NCBI RefSeq assembly: GCF_001644565.1
Contig: NZ_CP011387.1
Span: forward strand, 1,286,501-1,350,500
Length of the DNA stretch: 64,000 nucleotides
Direction of reading: 5' to 3'
Origin: Deinococcus puniceus
GTDB taxonomy: Bacteria > Deinococcota > Deinococci > Deinococcales > Deinococcaceae
Below are positions 17,683-25,692 of the stretch, in pieces. Below the pieces are notes generated by a model, which worked only from the letters and a program-made list of their open reading frames with translations, was not told the origin of the DNA and ran no database searches. Made by a program: the position numbers and the translations under genes. The first letter of the stretch is position 1, and each line of letters opens with the position of its first letter.

Positions 17683-18771
17683 ATGACGGAAGACACGCAA
17701 GCGGGGCAACAGGCCTCCGCATACGAACGGGCAGGCGTGAGCATCGACGCCGGACACCGGGCTGTGGCCCTGATGAAAAATGCGGTGGCACGCACGCACA
17801 CGCCCGCTGTTTTGGGCGGTATCGGCGGCTTCGGCGGGCTGTTCCGGGCGCAGTTTACGGGCGCAGACGGCCAACCGATGACCGATCCGGTGCTGGTCGC
17901 CTCTACAGACGGTGTGGGCACCAAAACTAAAGTCGCGGTGCGGGCGGGCAAGTTCGCGGGCCTCGGCGCAGACATCGTGAACCACTGCGCCAACGATATT
18001 CTGGTGCAGGGCGCACGGCCCCTGTTTTTCCTCGATTACGTGGCGATGGGGGTTTTACGGCCCGAAGCGGTGGCCGAAGTGGTCACGGGCGCGGCAGAGG
18101 CGTGTGAGGCGCTGGGCGTGGCCCTGCTGGGCGGCGAAACTGCCGAGATGCCGGGCGTGTATATAGAAGGTGAACTGGACATCGTGGGCACAATTGTGGG
18201 CGTCGTAGATCGGCCCAAGCTGATCGACGGCTCTCGCATCTGCCCCGGTGACGCCGTGATCGCCCTGCCCAGCAGCGGTCTGCACACCAACGGCTTCAGC
18301 CTTGCGCGGATGGCGCTGAACGGTCTGGACTGGCAAGAAGCCCGCGCCGACTTGGACGGGAAGTCGTTGGCCGAGGTGCTGCCGATTCCGCACCGTGCGT
18401 ATGGCCCCGCCTTCGATGCCCTCACCGCCGCCGATGTGGACGTGCGCGGCATGGCCCACATCACGGGCGGCGGTTTGGTCGACAATCCCCCGCGCATCTT
18501 CCCGGCGGGCGTGGGGATGCAGATAGACACCGATTCTTGGACGGTTCCGCCCCTCTTCGAACTGATTTTGGAACGCGGCAACGTGGCCCGCGCCGAAGGC
18601 TTCCGCGCCCTGAATATGGGCGTGGGCTTCCTGTTTATCGTGCCAGTGGCACATGCTGAAGCGGCCCTGAGTGCCCTGCGAGCCGCCGGGGAAACGCCGT
18701 GGGTGATCGGCACCATGATGGAGGGCAGCGGCGTGCAGTTCACGCGCCAGCCAGAAGGGGTGAGTTCTTGA
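17683..18771 (+). CDS. purM: phosphoribosylformylglycinamidine cyclo-ligase (AIR synthetase)
   Basis: 362 aa. Fifth step of purine synthesis: closes the imidazole ring of FGAM with ATP. Diagnostic segments: the Gly-rich N-terminal loop GGIGGFGGLFR, DPVLVASTDGVGTKTKVAV, CANDILVQGARPLFFLDY, LLGGETAEMPGVY and the C-terminal HITGGGLVDNPPRIFP. GGGAGG sits a few bases before ATG 17683. The stop overlaps the likely TTG start of the next gene, so the two are coupled. Confidence 0.96.
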   Translation: MTEDTQAGQQASAYERAGVSIDAGHRAVALMKNAVARTHTPAVLGGIGGFGGLFRAQFTGADGQPMTDPVLVASTDGVGTKTKVAVRAGKFAGLGADIVNHCANDILVQGARPLFFLDYVAMGVLRPEAVAEVVTGAAEACEALGVALLGGETAEMPGVYIEGELDIVGTIVGVVDRPKLIDGSRICPGDAVIALPSSGLHTNGFSLARMALNGLDWQEARADLDGKSLAEVLPIPHRAYGPAFDALTAADVDVRGMAHITGGGLVDNPPRIFPAGVGMQIDTDSWTVPPLFELILERGNVARAEGFRALNMGVGFLFIVPVAHAEAALSALRAAGETPWVIGTMMEGSGVQFTRQPEGVSS

Positions 18772-19496
18772 GTTCCGAAGCCCCCCGCAAACGCCTCGCG
18801 CCGTTCGGTTTTACGCCTCCAGACCGCGCCACCGCCACCGAGTTTTGGGTTGTCCGGCACGGCGAAAGTACTTGGAATGCCGATGGTAGGTATCAGGGCC
18901 AGACCGATGTGCCCCTCAGTCATATCGGGATTTTGCAGGCCGCCAGTCTGGCCGAGCGCCTCACCGGACTGCATTTCGACGCCGTGTACACCAGCGATCT
19001 CGTGCGGGCCTCGCAAACGGCAGACGCGGTGGCTGAGCGCTTGTTGGGCAATCCGCCTGTACAAGCCGATCCCGGCCTGCGTGAAATTGACGTGGGCGAG
19101 TTGTCCGGCCTCGTTATTGCCGACATTCGCGCCCGCTTTCCCGACTACCTCAGTACCCTGATCCGCGAACCTTGGGCCACCCGCAGACCCGGCGGCGAGA
19201 GCATGGAAGACCTGTTTGCCCGCTGCGGCGCGGCCTTTGATCGGCTGCGGGCGCGGCATCCCGGCGGGCGCGTGCTGGTGTTTACGCACGGCGGCGTGGT
19301 GCGTGTGGCGGTGGGCTTGGCGCTGGGGGGCGTGCCTGCCAACGCTTGGGCACGTCTCAGCGTCACCAATACCTCCATTACCCGCGTGCTGCTGGGAGAA
19401 AACAGCGGCACCCTGCTGGGCTTCAACGACGACGCGCATCTGGAAGATTTGCTAGAGGCGACGGAAGCCGACGACGTGCTGGGGCAGGCGCAGTGA
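18768..19496 (+). CDS. histidine phosphatase (phosphoglycerate mutase family)
   Basis: 242 aa branch-1 histidine phosphatase. The catalytic motif RHGEST is near residue 30 and the second His is in FTHGGVVRVAVG near residue 185, with the acid in LREIDVGELSG. Too short and loop-poor for a glycolytic dPGM; more likely a CobC/GpmB-like phosphatase acting on a small phospho-metabolite. Start taken at TTG 18768, which overlaps the purM stop and lies behind GAAGGGG; no better in-frame codon exists near it. Confidence 0.85.
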   Translation: MSSEAPRKRLAPFGFTPPDRATATEFWVVRHGESTWNADGRYQGQTDVPLSHIGILQAASLAERLTGLHFDAVYTSDLVRASQTADAVAERLLGNPPVQADPGLREIDVGELSGLVIADIRARFPDYLSTLIREPWATRRPGGESMEDLFARCGAAFDRLRARHPGGRVLVFTHGGVVRVAVGLALGGVPANAWARLSVTNTSITRVLLGENSGTLLGFNDDAHLEDLLEATEADDVLGQAQ

Positions 19497-19542
19497 GGGG
19501 CCGGAATCCGATTTGTCTCTCTGGCCCTCAAAGAAGCTGACC

Positions 19543-20544
19543 ATGTCTGCCCCTGACCCACACTCCACGATCCACACTCCACCCCCGTCTTTAGAATCCC
19601 GCTTTCGCTCCGGCGACCTGCGTGCGTTGTCCCGCGCCGTTACGCTGGCCGAGGCTAGCTTGCCCGCCGCTCGGCCCCTGCTGCGTGCTGCACGCGAACA
19701 GGCCGCCCAAAACTTTATTGCACAGAAACCCAGTATCGTTTTGGGCATCACGGGTAGCCCCGGCAGCGGCAAAAGCACCCTCACCGACGCCCTGATTTCG
19801 CACCTGCGCGGGCTGGGGCAGCGGGTGGCGGTGGTGGCCGTCGATCCCAGCAGCCCCTATTCGGGCGGCGCGATTCTGGGAGACCGGATTCGCATGCTGC
19901 GCCACCACGCCGACGCGGGCGTATTCGTGCGGTCTTTGGCGAGCCGGGGGGCACTGGGCGGCCTGTCTGCCCGCACGATGCAAGTGCTGGCGCTGCTGGA
20001 GGGCGCGGGCTTCGATTGGGTCATCTTGGAAACGGTGGGTGTGGGGCAATCGGAAGTCGATGTGGCCTCGGCTTGCGACCACACGCTGCTCGTGCTGACC
20101 CCGGCGGGCGGCGACGGCGTGCAGGCCTTCAAGGCGGGCATCATGGAAATTGCCGACGTGATTGCCGTGAACAAAGCCGACTTGCCGGGTGCAGACCGCA
20201 CCGTGCGCGAACTGGTGGCCGCGCAGGGCCTCGGCGCACACGACGAACACACTTGGTTTGCGCCCATTCACAAAACGGTGGCGGGTGCGGGGCAGGGGAC
20301 GCTAGAGCCGACAGGGATCGCTGAATTGGTGGCGGCAGTGTTGGCCCACCGTGCCCACCTCGGCGCGGAAGGGCTGACTGAACGCCGCACCCGCCGCGCC
20401 GAATTCGAGGTTCGCTCCTTGGTGCAAGAACGCCTGCTGCGCCGCGCCCGAGCCACTAGCGCCGACCTGTATGCCCGTGTAGCACGCGGAGAACTGGACG
20501 CCGATGCTGCGGCAGATGCTTTGCTTGGCGGTGAATTGACCTGA
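19543..20544 (+). CDS. MeaB/ArgK-type G3E GTPase (first paralog)
   Basis: 333 aa P-loop GTPase that protects and reloads B12-dependent acyl-CoA mutases. Walker A GSPGSGKST, the DPSSPYSGGAILGDRIRM segment, the [11 protein letters not shown] switch and NKAD are all present, with a C-terminal helical dimerisation arm. There is no mutase next to it, and a second meaB-like gene lies beside the methylmalonyl-CoA mutase at 56012-58177. The two may serve different mutases. ATG 19543 was preferred over the upstream TTG because family similarity begins after it. Confidence 0.88.
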   Translation: MSAPDPHSTIHTPPPSLESRFRSGDLRALSRAVTLAEASLPAARPLLRAAREQAAQNFIAQKPSIVLGITGSPGSGKSTLTDALISHLRGLGQRVAVVAVDPSSPYSGGAILGDRIRMLRHHADAGVFVRSLASRGALGGLSARTMQVLALLEGAGFDWVILETVGVGQSEVDVASACDHTLLVLTPAGGDGVQAFKAGIMEIADVIAVNKADLPGADRTVRELVAAQGLGAHDEHTWFAPIHKTVAGAGQGTLEPTGIAELVAAVLAHRAHLGAEGLTERRTRRAEFEVRSLVQERLLRRARATSADLYARVARGELDADAAADALLGGELT

Positions 20545-20573
20545 AGCATCGTCAACTCGCCCCCATCCTCTTT

Positions 20574-21140
20574 ATGTTCCTGATCGTGCAGCGGCTCCTC
20601 GAACTGCGGCTCGCCCGTGCCAACGAACGCTGGGCGCGGCAGCAGGGTGCGGTGGAATACGGCCAAGCCCATTACCCGTTGTTTTTTGTGCTGCACCCCA
20701 CTTGGATGCTGGCCCTGCTCCTAGAAGGCCGGAGCGCGGGCGGGCGCGTGCAGTGGCCCATGCTGGCGCTGTTCGTGCTGGCGCAACCGCTGCGGTACTG
20801 GGTTATTCGGACGCTGGGCCGCTACTGGAATACCCGCATTCTGATCGTGCCAGGCGGAAAGCGCGTCACAGGCGGGCCGTTCCGGTTCATGCCGCACCCC
20901 AATTACGCGGTAGTGGCCCTAGAAATCGCCGCCGCACCGCTGGCTGTGGGTGCGTGGCGCACCGCGATTGCCTACACGGTTCTGAATGCCGCCCTGCTGC
21001 TGCTGGTGCGCCTGCCCGCTGAAAACGCGGCCCTCAAAGCCTACAGCGGTCATCATACGGACTCCGTAGCAGACCTCGGTTCATCAGACAGCACAGGCTT
21101 GAGTGCAAGTACTGACTTTGAATCGCGTGGCCCACCGTGA
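20574..21140 (+). CDS. isoprenylcysteine methyltransferase-like (YpbQ-type) membrane protein
   Basis: 188 aa from ATG 20574. Signature QRLLELRLARANERW near the start and the ICMT-type core GGPFRFMPHPNYAVVALEIAAAP, with about four membrane spans. The first span would be truncated with this ATG; a CTG at 20541, overlapping the stop of the GTPase gene, would add eleven residues and complete it, so a rare CTG start is possible. The polar tail after KAYSGHH looks foreign: the DNA there carries ACGGACTCCG, as at the IS630-type left end, so the 3' end may have been replaced. Confidence 0.65.
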   Translation: MFLIVQRLLELRLARANERWARQQGAVEYGQAHYPLFFVLHPTWMLALLLEGRSAGGRVQWPMLALFVLAQPLRYWVIRTLGRYWNTRILIVPGGKRVTGGPFRFMPHPNYAVVALEIAAAPLAVGAWRTAIAYTVLNAALLLLVRLPAENAALKAYSGHHTDSVADLGSSDSTGLSASTDFESRGPP

Positions 21141-21177
21141 GGATTCATAGCCCGCCACCACTCCGAGTACGATTTTC

Positions 21178-21690
21178 TTAGCGGGCCATGCTCTGGGGTG
21201 TGCGGCGCTCGAAGACCAAGCCCACCGGGGTATCGGCCAGTTGCACTGCCGACAGTACCGTGACGCGCTGCAGTTCCAGCCGAATCCGGCCAGCGGCGTT
21301 GGTGCGCTCCACGGCCACCACCACGGCAAGAACCCTCAGGCCTTTGGTGGCGCACAGCAACATCGTTTCCAGCTCGGCCAGCCCGTCTGTCAGGTGTTCG
21401 GTCACAATCACCACGTCTCCGGTCAGGCGCTCGGCCTGCGGCAATGTCCAGTGGCCCGTGGTGGCATGTCTGACGGCGTGCAGCGCCACTACGCCGCGTG
21501 TGTAGGCCAGCAATTCGGCCAGTTGCTGAGCGCCGGGCAAAGCGATGATCCCATCAAATTCGGGCAAGAGTGCCCCAAAACGGCCCGCCAGTTCTGTCCA
21601 GTCTTGGGCTTGCAGTCCTGCCAGACGTGCCCGCACCCCTTCCTCAGAGGGCAGGGCGGTTGCGATCACTTCCCGGAACTTCAGAGCCAT
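21178..21690 (-). CDS. phosphoribosyltransferase-like protein
   Basis: 170 aa, no signal or membrane segment. The middle (TGDVVIVTEHLTDGLAELE then GLRVLAVVVAVER) resembles the PRPP loop and following strand of type I phosphoribosyltransferases, but the usual acidic pair is replaced by TEH, so PRPP binding and catalysis may be altered or lost. Begins MALKFREVIATALPSEEG. TACTCT at 21697-21702 is six bases before the ATG. Substrate unknown. Confidence 0.5.
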   Translation of the reverse strand: MALKFREVIATALPSEEGVRARLAGLQAQDWTELAGRFGALLPEFDGIIALPGAQQLAELLAYTRGVVALHAVRHATTGHWTLPQAERLTGDVVIVTEHLTDGLAELETMLLCATKGLRVLAVVVAVERTNAAGRIRLELQRVTVLSAVQLADTPVGLVFERRTPQSMAR

Positions 21691-21696
21691 ATCCCT

Positions 21697-21723
21697 AGAG
21701 TACGCCGCAACTAACGTTGTCCA
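21697..21723 (-). promoter_or_regulatory. promoter TGGACA-15-TACTCT
   Basis: -10 at 21697-21702, six bases before ATG 21690; a TGGACA at 21718-21723 gives a short 15-base spacer. Confidence 0.4.
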
Positions 21724-21786
21724 CCAAATACTTCACCTGAATTAAGTTCAGCGCTTTATTTAATGGGGGGTGGGTGAAGTAGGTGG
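21721..21786. other. nested inverted repeat between divergent promoters
   Basis: CCACC-AAA-TACTTCACC pairs with GGTGAAGTA-GGTGG, and inside it CTGAA/TTCAG forms a second small palindrome. It lies upstream of both leaderless-type promoters, so it is more likely an operator or cruciform than an mRNA leader. Confidence 0.45.
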
Positions 21787-21869
21787 CCATCAAGCTCAAC
21801 TCTGACCGCTGGCCCGCAGTTCTGGACACGACTCGGGTGAGGGCCGCACTCAGGCCGCAGCAAGGGGAG

Positions 21870-21875
21870 TAGGGT
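21870..21875 (+). promoter_or_regulatory. -10 box TAGGGT, leaderless-type
   Basis: Seven bases before ATG 21883. Confidence 0.4.
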
Positions 21876-21882
21876 ACACACC

Positions 21883-23079
21883 ATGCAGGCTCCCGTTTCC
21901 TCCTCTCCCTCCACAGCGCAGGACGTGACGCAGACGGTCACGCGGCAGGCCACCGCCGTCGCCCTGGCCGTGACCGCGGGCCACTTCATCAACGACGCTT
22001 ACGGGGCCATGCTCACGCCCCTCACTCCGGCCTTGCAAAGCAAATTTGGGGTCAGTATTGCCGCCGTCACCCTGTTGTCCAGCGTCTTTTCACTCACCAG
22101 TAGCGTGATGCAGCCCCTGCTGGGCATCGTCGGGGAACGACTGGATCGCCGCTACGCCGCCGCGCTCGGCCCGCTGATGACCGGCATCGGCCTCACCCTG
22201 ATGGGCTTCGTGCCGTGGTTCGGGGCGTTGGTGCTGCTGGTGGCGGTGGCAGGCTTCGGCAGCGGCTTTTTTCATCCGGCGGGGGCGGCGTATGTGGCCC
22301 AGAACAGCCCACCCGACAAACGCGGCCTGTGGGCCAGCATTTTTAGTGCAGGCGGGACGGGCGGCATGGCGCTGGGGCCAGTCTTCGCGGGCGTGGGCCT
22401 CACGCATCTGCCGTGGTTTGCCCTGATCGGGGCCGTCATCGCGGCCATTACTTTCGCGGTCACGCCGTCCGGCAAACAGAGCAGCAAGCGCGTGGGGGCC
22501 GCCGAATATCTGCGAATCTTCCGGGGGCCCATCGTGTGGCTGTGGGGCATGGCGGTGCTGCGCTCTCTAGCGAGCATGGGCTACAACGCCATGTTGCCGT
22601 TTATGCTGCTGGCACGCGGGTTCGGGGCGCGGGAAGTGGCCCTGACGCTGGGGGTGTACGCCGTCGCCAGCGCCATCGGGGGCATCGTGGGCGGGCGCAT
22701 CAGCGACAAGCGCGGGCGGGTTCCCGTGCTGCGGGCGGCCATTCTCACCACCATTCCGTTTTTTGCCGTCCTGATTCTGAGCAGTCCGGCCAACTGGTGG
22801 TTTTATCCCCTGACCTTTGTGGTAGGAGCCGCCGTGAACGCGAGCATCCCGGTGGGCGTGGTCACGGCGCAGGAATACGCGCCCGGTCACGTGGCCGTCG
22901 CCAGTTCCATCATGATGGGTTTCTCGTGGGGCTTCGCGGGCATCCTGATCTTTCTGGTGGGCGCGTTGGCCGATGTCACCAGCCCGACGACGGCGGCGTT
23001 GGTCAGCCTCAGCCTGCTGATTCCCAGCGCTCTGATCGCCTACAGGTTGCCGGAACCGGAGCGGGCGGCGTTTAAGTAG
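21883..23079 (+). CDS. MFS efflux transporter, fosmidomycin-resistance (FSR) type
   Basis: 398 aa with about 12 membrane helices. The helix-1 motif GHFINDAYGAMLTPLTPAL is typical of the FSR/AraJ-like branch of the major facilitator superfamily, followed by GERLDRRY and the second-half GGRISDKRGRVPVL loop. Likely a proton-driven drug or metabolite exporter in the inner membrane. Ends at a strong bidirectional hairpin terminator. Confidence 0.8.
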   Translation: MQAPVSSSPSTAQDVTQTVTRQATAVALAVTAGHFINDAYGAMLTPLTPALQSKFGVSIAAVTLLSSVFSLTSSVMQPLLGIVGERLDRRYAAALGPLMTGIGLTLMGFVPWFGALVLLVAVAGFGSGFFHPAGAAYVAQNSPPDKRGLWASIFSAGGTGGMALGPVFAGVGLTHLPWFALIGAVIAAITFAVTPSGKQSSKRVGAAEYLRIFRGPIVWLWGMAVLRSLASMGYNAMLPFMLLARGFGAREVALTLGVYAVASAIGGIVGGRISDKRGRVPVLRAAILTTIPFFAVLILSSPANWWFYPLTFVVGAAVNASIPVGVVTAQEYAPGHVAVASSIMMGFSWGFAGILIFLVGALADVTSPTTAALVSLSLLIPSALIAYRLPEPERAAFK

Positions 23080-23096
23080 AGAGGAGGACGTAGGGC

Positions 23097-23147
23097 AAAA
23101 AAGTGGAACGTGGTACTGACCTTCCCACGTTCCACTTCCTATTTTTC
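23097..23147. terminator. bidirectional Rho-independent terminator
   Basis: 13-bp perfect stem AAGTGGAACGTGG / CCACGTTCCACTT (23101-23113 and 23125-23137) with AAAA on the left and TTTTT on the right, between convergent genes. Confidence 0.75.
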
Positions 23148-23166
23148 TATGCTTCTCTGACAGCCC

Positions 23167-24930
23167 TCAAAACTTGAAGCCCATCAGCCGGTAAAGGGCC
23201 GTGCCCAACTCTGCGCGGGTCAGGTCGGCGGCGGGGCGGGCGGCTCCGGCACGGAGTTCCAGCAGTCCGGCGGCCACAGCCCCGCCTAGTGCTTGGCGGG
23301 CCGCGTCGGAGGTGGCAGCGGCGGCGTCGGTGGCGGTCAGGGGGGCGGCGGGCAGGGCACGTAACTGCACGAAGTCGTAGGCTCCGGCCAAGGCCAGTGC
23401 CGTTTCCTGCCGGGTGGCGGGGCGGTCAGGATCGAAGCGGCCTTCCGGCGCGGTCAGCCAGCCACGTGAGGCGGCCACCCGAATAGCGGCGGCGTCGGGG
23501 TGCGTGGCCGGAACGTCGCTGAGGGCGGGCACGGTTTTTTCTCCGGCACCGCTGGCGAAGGCGAGGGCGGCGGCCAGTTCGGCCCGCGTGACGCTGCGCT
23601 GAGGAGCGAACAGACCGCTGGGCAACGGCGGCAGCAACCCACGGAAAGCCACAGCCGTCAATTCTGTTTCGCGGGAATGGCCGCGCAGGTCGCGGGGGGC
23701 CACCGGTTCCAGTCCGTTCAGGCCCACCGGAGCCACGTCCATGCGGGCGTTCAGCACGGTGTAAGCGTCCACGCCCGTGACACTGCCGTAATGTCCTTGC
23801 GTGTCGGCGGCTTTGCTGAGGGTCACGCGGTAGCCCGCGCCGTAGCCTGTGCCGGGGCGGTAGCGCAAATACAGGCCCGAAGTCCGGGTGGCGGTGTTGT
23901 CCACGAGGCCGTAAGTCAGCAGGGTGCGGTAGGCGTCGTTTCCGGCGAGGTCGGTGCTGGTGCGGGGCGTCGTCTCGTACTCGTCGCCGGGCTTGATCAG
24001 GCTCTTTTTGGCATTCACCGTGACGGCCAGTGTTTGGGGGTTCAGGCGGTCACCGCTCATCAGGTAGTGCAGGCGCAGATTGCCGAGACGCACGCCCAGC
24101 GGCCCATCTTGCCGGGTGGCTTCGCGGGCGTCCATGATGCTCAGGCCGCCGCTGCCCAGCACGTCCACCATGCCGTCCGGGGCCACCAGCATGGCAGTGT
24201 TTTCATCCAGCCCGAAGCCGATTTTGTCGGGGCCAGCGGTCAGGTAGGCGGCCATGCGGGCGTGGCGGCCAGAGTAGGTATTGAAGTGCTGATCGATGAT
24301 GCCCGCCGAGAACAGCCCGAAGCCCGGAGACACGTACACGCCGCGTTGGTCGGCCTGCGGAGCCACGCCGAAATCGAGGCTGTCCAGCGGAATGCCGAAC
24401 GCCGAGGGCATCCGCACCGACTGGATGCTGGCCCCCGCCGACGACCCGCCGATGACGCCGCCGCGTTCCGCCCACACGTCCCGAATGGCTTTCAGGGCTG
24501 GAGTGTCGCTACCGTCGGCAGTGGCAAAGGCTTTTTGCAGGCGCAACTGGTCGCCGCCCACCATCCACACGGCACTGGCCGCCCCGATAGCGTTCAGGAT
24601 TTCGGGCGATTTGGTGGCGTCGGCGGCGTTTTTGCTGGTGATGTCCAGCACGGTCACGCGGGCGGCAGGCAGGCCTAGAGCTTCGAGTTCGGCCTTGAAC
24701 CGTCGGCTGCTGCTGAGGCTGCTGCTGGCAGTGGGCACGATCACCACGTTGGCGGCGTCCTTGCCCCCGGCGGCCTTGATAAAGGCGTCGTACACGGGCA
24801 GGTTGTCGCTTCGGAGGCCGCCTCCCACGATCAGCAGGCTTCCGCGTGCGGCCTGCGACGCGCCCACCAAGGTCAAGGCGGCCACAGCGAAGGCCAGAGT
24901 CAACGTCCGTTTCTGCAAGGCACTCTTCAT
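23167..24930 (-). CDS. exported S51-type peptidase (cyanophycinase-like) with SLH domains
   Basis: 587 aa. Signal peptide to about residue 27. Residues ~30-290 form a peptidase S51/cyanophycinase-like domain: GSLLIVGGGLRSDN, VWMVGGDQLRLQKAF and the nucleophile loop GGVIGGSSAGASIQS (Ser in GSSAG). A middle beta region follows. The last ~170 residues carry SLH-type motifs (APQRSVTRAELAAALAFA; FDPDRPATRQETALALAGA; AADLTRAELGTALYRLMG). The SLH part should bind secondary cell-wall polymer, so this would be a surface-anchored Ser peptidase. Start ATG 24930 has GGGGGA just upstream. Confidence 0.8.
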   Translation of the reverse strand: MKSALQKRTLTLAFAVAALTLVGASQAARGSLLIVGGGLRSDNLPVYDAFIKAAGGKDAANVVIVPTASSSLSSSRRFKAELEALGLPAARVTVLDITSKNAADATKSPEILNAIGAASAVWMVGGDQLRLQKAFATADGSDTPALKAIRDVWAERGGVIGGSSAGASIQSVRMPSAFGIPLDSLDFGVAPQADQRGVYVSPGFGLFSAGIIDQHFNTYSGRHARMAAYLTAGPDKIGFGLDENTAMLVAPDGMVDVLGSGGLSIMDAREATRQDGPLGVRLGNLRLHYLMSGDRLNPQTLAVTVNAKKSLIKPGDEYETTPRTSTDLAGNDAYRTLLTYGLVDNTATRTSGLYLRYRPGTGYGAGYRVTLSKAADTQGHYGSVTGVDAYTVLNARMDVAPVGLNGLEPVAPRDLRGHSRETELTAVAFRGLLPPLPSGLFAPQRSVTRAELAAALAFASGAGEKTVPALSDVPATHPDAAAIRVAASRGWLTAPEGRFDPDRPATRQETALALAGAYDFVQLRALPAAPLTATDAAAATSDAARQALGGAVAAGLLELRAGAARPAADLTRAELGTALYRLMGFKF

Positions 24931-25036
24931 AGCTTCCCCCAAGATTGTGATGTTCGTGGGGATGCTAACACAAGGATTCTGCCGCTGATCGGGACACGGG
25001 TTCAGCTAAAGGTGATGCTTTCCGGCACGGCCAGCC

Positions 25037-25573
25037 CTATCCCCCCGCCCCCAATTTGCCCAGCCACACGCCCACGCCGAACACCACCGCGCCGCCCACG
25101 ATCACCTGAAAAATGGTTTGGCGCAGCGGGCTATGCATATAGCGCCAGCGAATCAGGGCAATGATCAGCAACTCTACGATGACCACCACGTAGGCCAGCG
25201 TGAGTGCCGTTTGCAGGTCAGGAATGAGGAAAGGAAGCGTGTGCAGCATGCCGCCCAAGATGGTGGCCGCACCTGTGATGACGCCGCGTGCAAAGGGCTT
25301 GCCGCGCCCGCTGACCAATCCGTCGTCGCTGAGGGCTTCGGCGAGGCCCATGCTGATGCCCGCACCCACGCTGGCAGCAAAGCCCACCCAGAAGGCGTCT
25401 ATTGGATTTCCGGTCAGTCCGGCGGTGGCAAAAATAGGCGCGAGGGTGCTGACGCTGCCGTCCATCAGGCCCAGCAGGGCAGGCTGCACCTTTTGCAAAA
25501 TAAAGGCCTGATCGTGGGCGGGAGGCGTGGGCGGCGGGGCGACAGGCTGACTTGGGAACGGGGTGTCGGACAT
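25037..25573 (-). CDS. VIT1/CCC1-family iron/manganese transporter-like membrane protein
   Basis: 178 aa. A Pro-rich cytoplasmic start, then [25 protein letters not shown], close to the CCC1/VIT1 first-helix signature, followed by [22 protein letters not shown] and three further helices. VIT-family proteins export Fe2+/Mn2+ from the cytoplasm in bacteria. There is no ferritin-like N-terminal domain, unlike MbfA. The promoter TTGAGA-17-TAGAAT overlaps an inverted repeat, so metal-dependent control is plausible. Confidence 0.75.
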   Translation of the reverse strand: MSDTPFPSQPVAPPPTPPAHDQAFILQKVQPALLGLMDGSVSTLAPIFATAGLTGNPIDAFWVGFAASVGAGISMGLAEALSDDGLVSGRGKPFARGVITGAATILGGMLHTLPFLIPDLQTALTLAYVVVIVELLIIALIRWRYMHSPLRQTIFQVIVGGAVVFGVGVWLGKLGAGG

Positions 25574-25578
25574 ACGTC

Positions 25579-25607
25579 ATTCTAGTCTTAATAGGAATAA
25601 TTCTCAA
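25579..25607 (-). promoter_or_regulatory. promoter TTGAGA-17-TAGAAT with overlapping inverted repeat
   Basis: -10 at 25579-25584, -35 at 25602-25607, ideal 17-base spacer. GAAT-A-ATTC (25595-25603) lies over the spacer and -35, a position suited to a repressor such as a Fur- or DtxR-like protein. Confidence 0.5.
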
Positions 25608-25677
25608 TAAGCTAGGATAATATAACTAGCCAAGAGAACTAGCCGATAGACATGGTTCATGGAACGCGGCCACGCCG

Positions 25678-25683
25678 TATCCT
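25678..25683 (+). promoter_or_regulatory. -10 box TATCCT, leaderless-type
   Basis: Nine bases before GTG 25693. Confidence 0.4.
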
Positions 25684-25692
25684 GAGGCAACC

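Noticed and set aside
18036..19439. 467-aa open frame on the minus strand opposite purM and the phosphatase gene
   Set aside because: Long antisense frames are expected in high-GC DNA; the plus-strand genes have clear catalytic motifs and this frame has none.
23500..24678. 392-aa plus-strand frame opposite the S51 peptidase gene
   Set aside because: Gly/Ala/His-rich shadow with no start signal; the minus-strand product has a signal peptide and catalytic motif.
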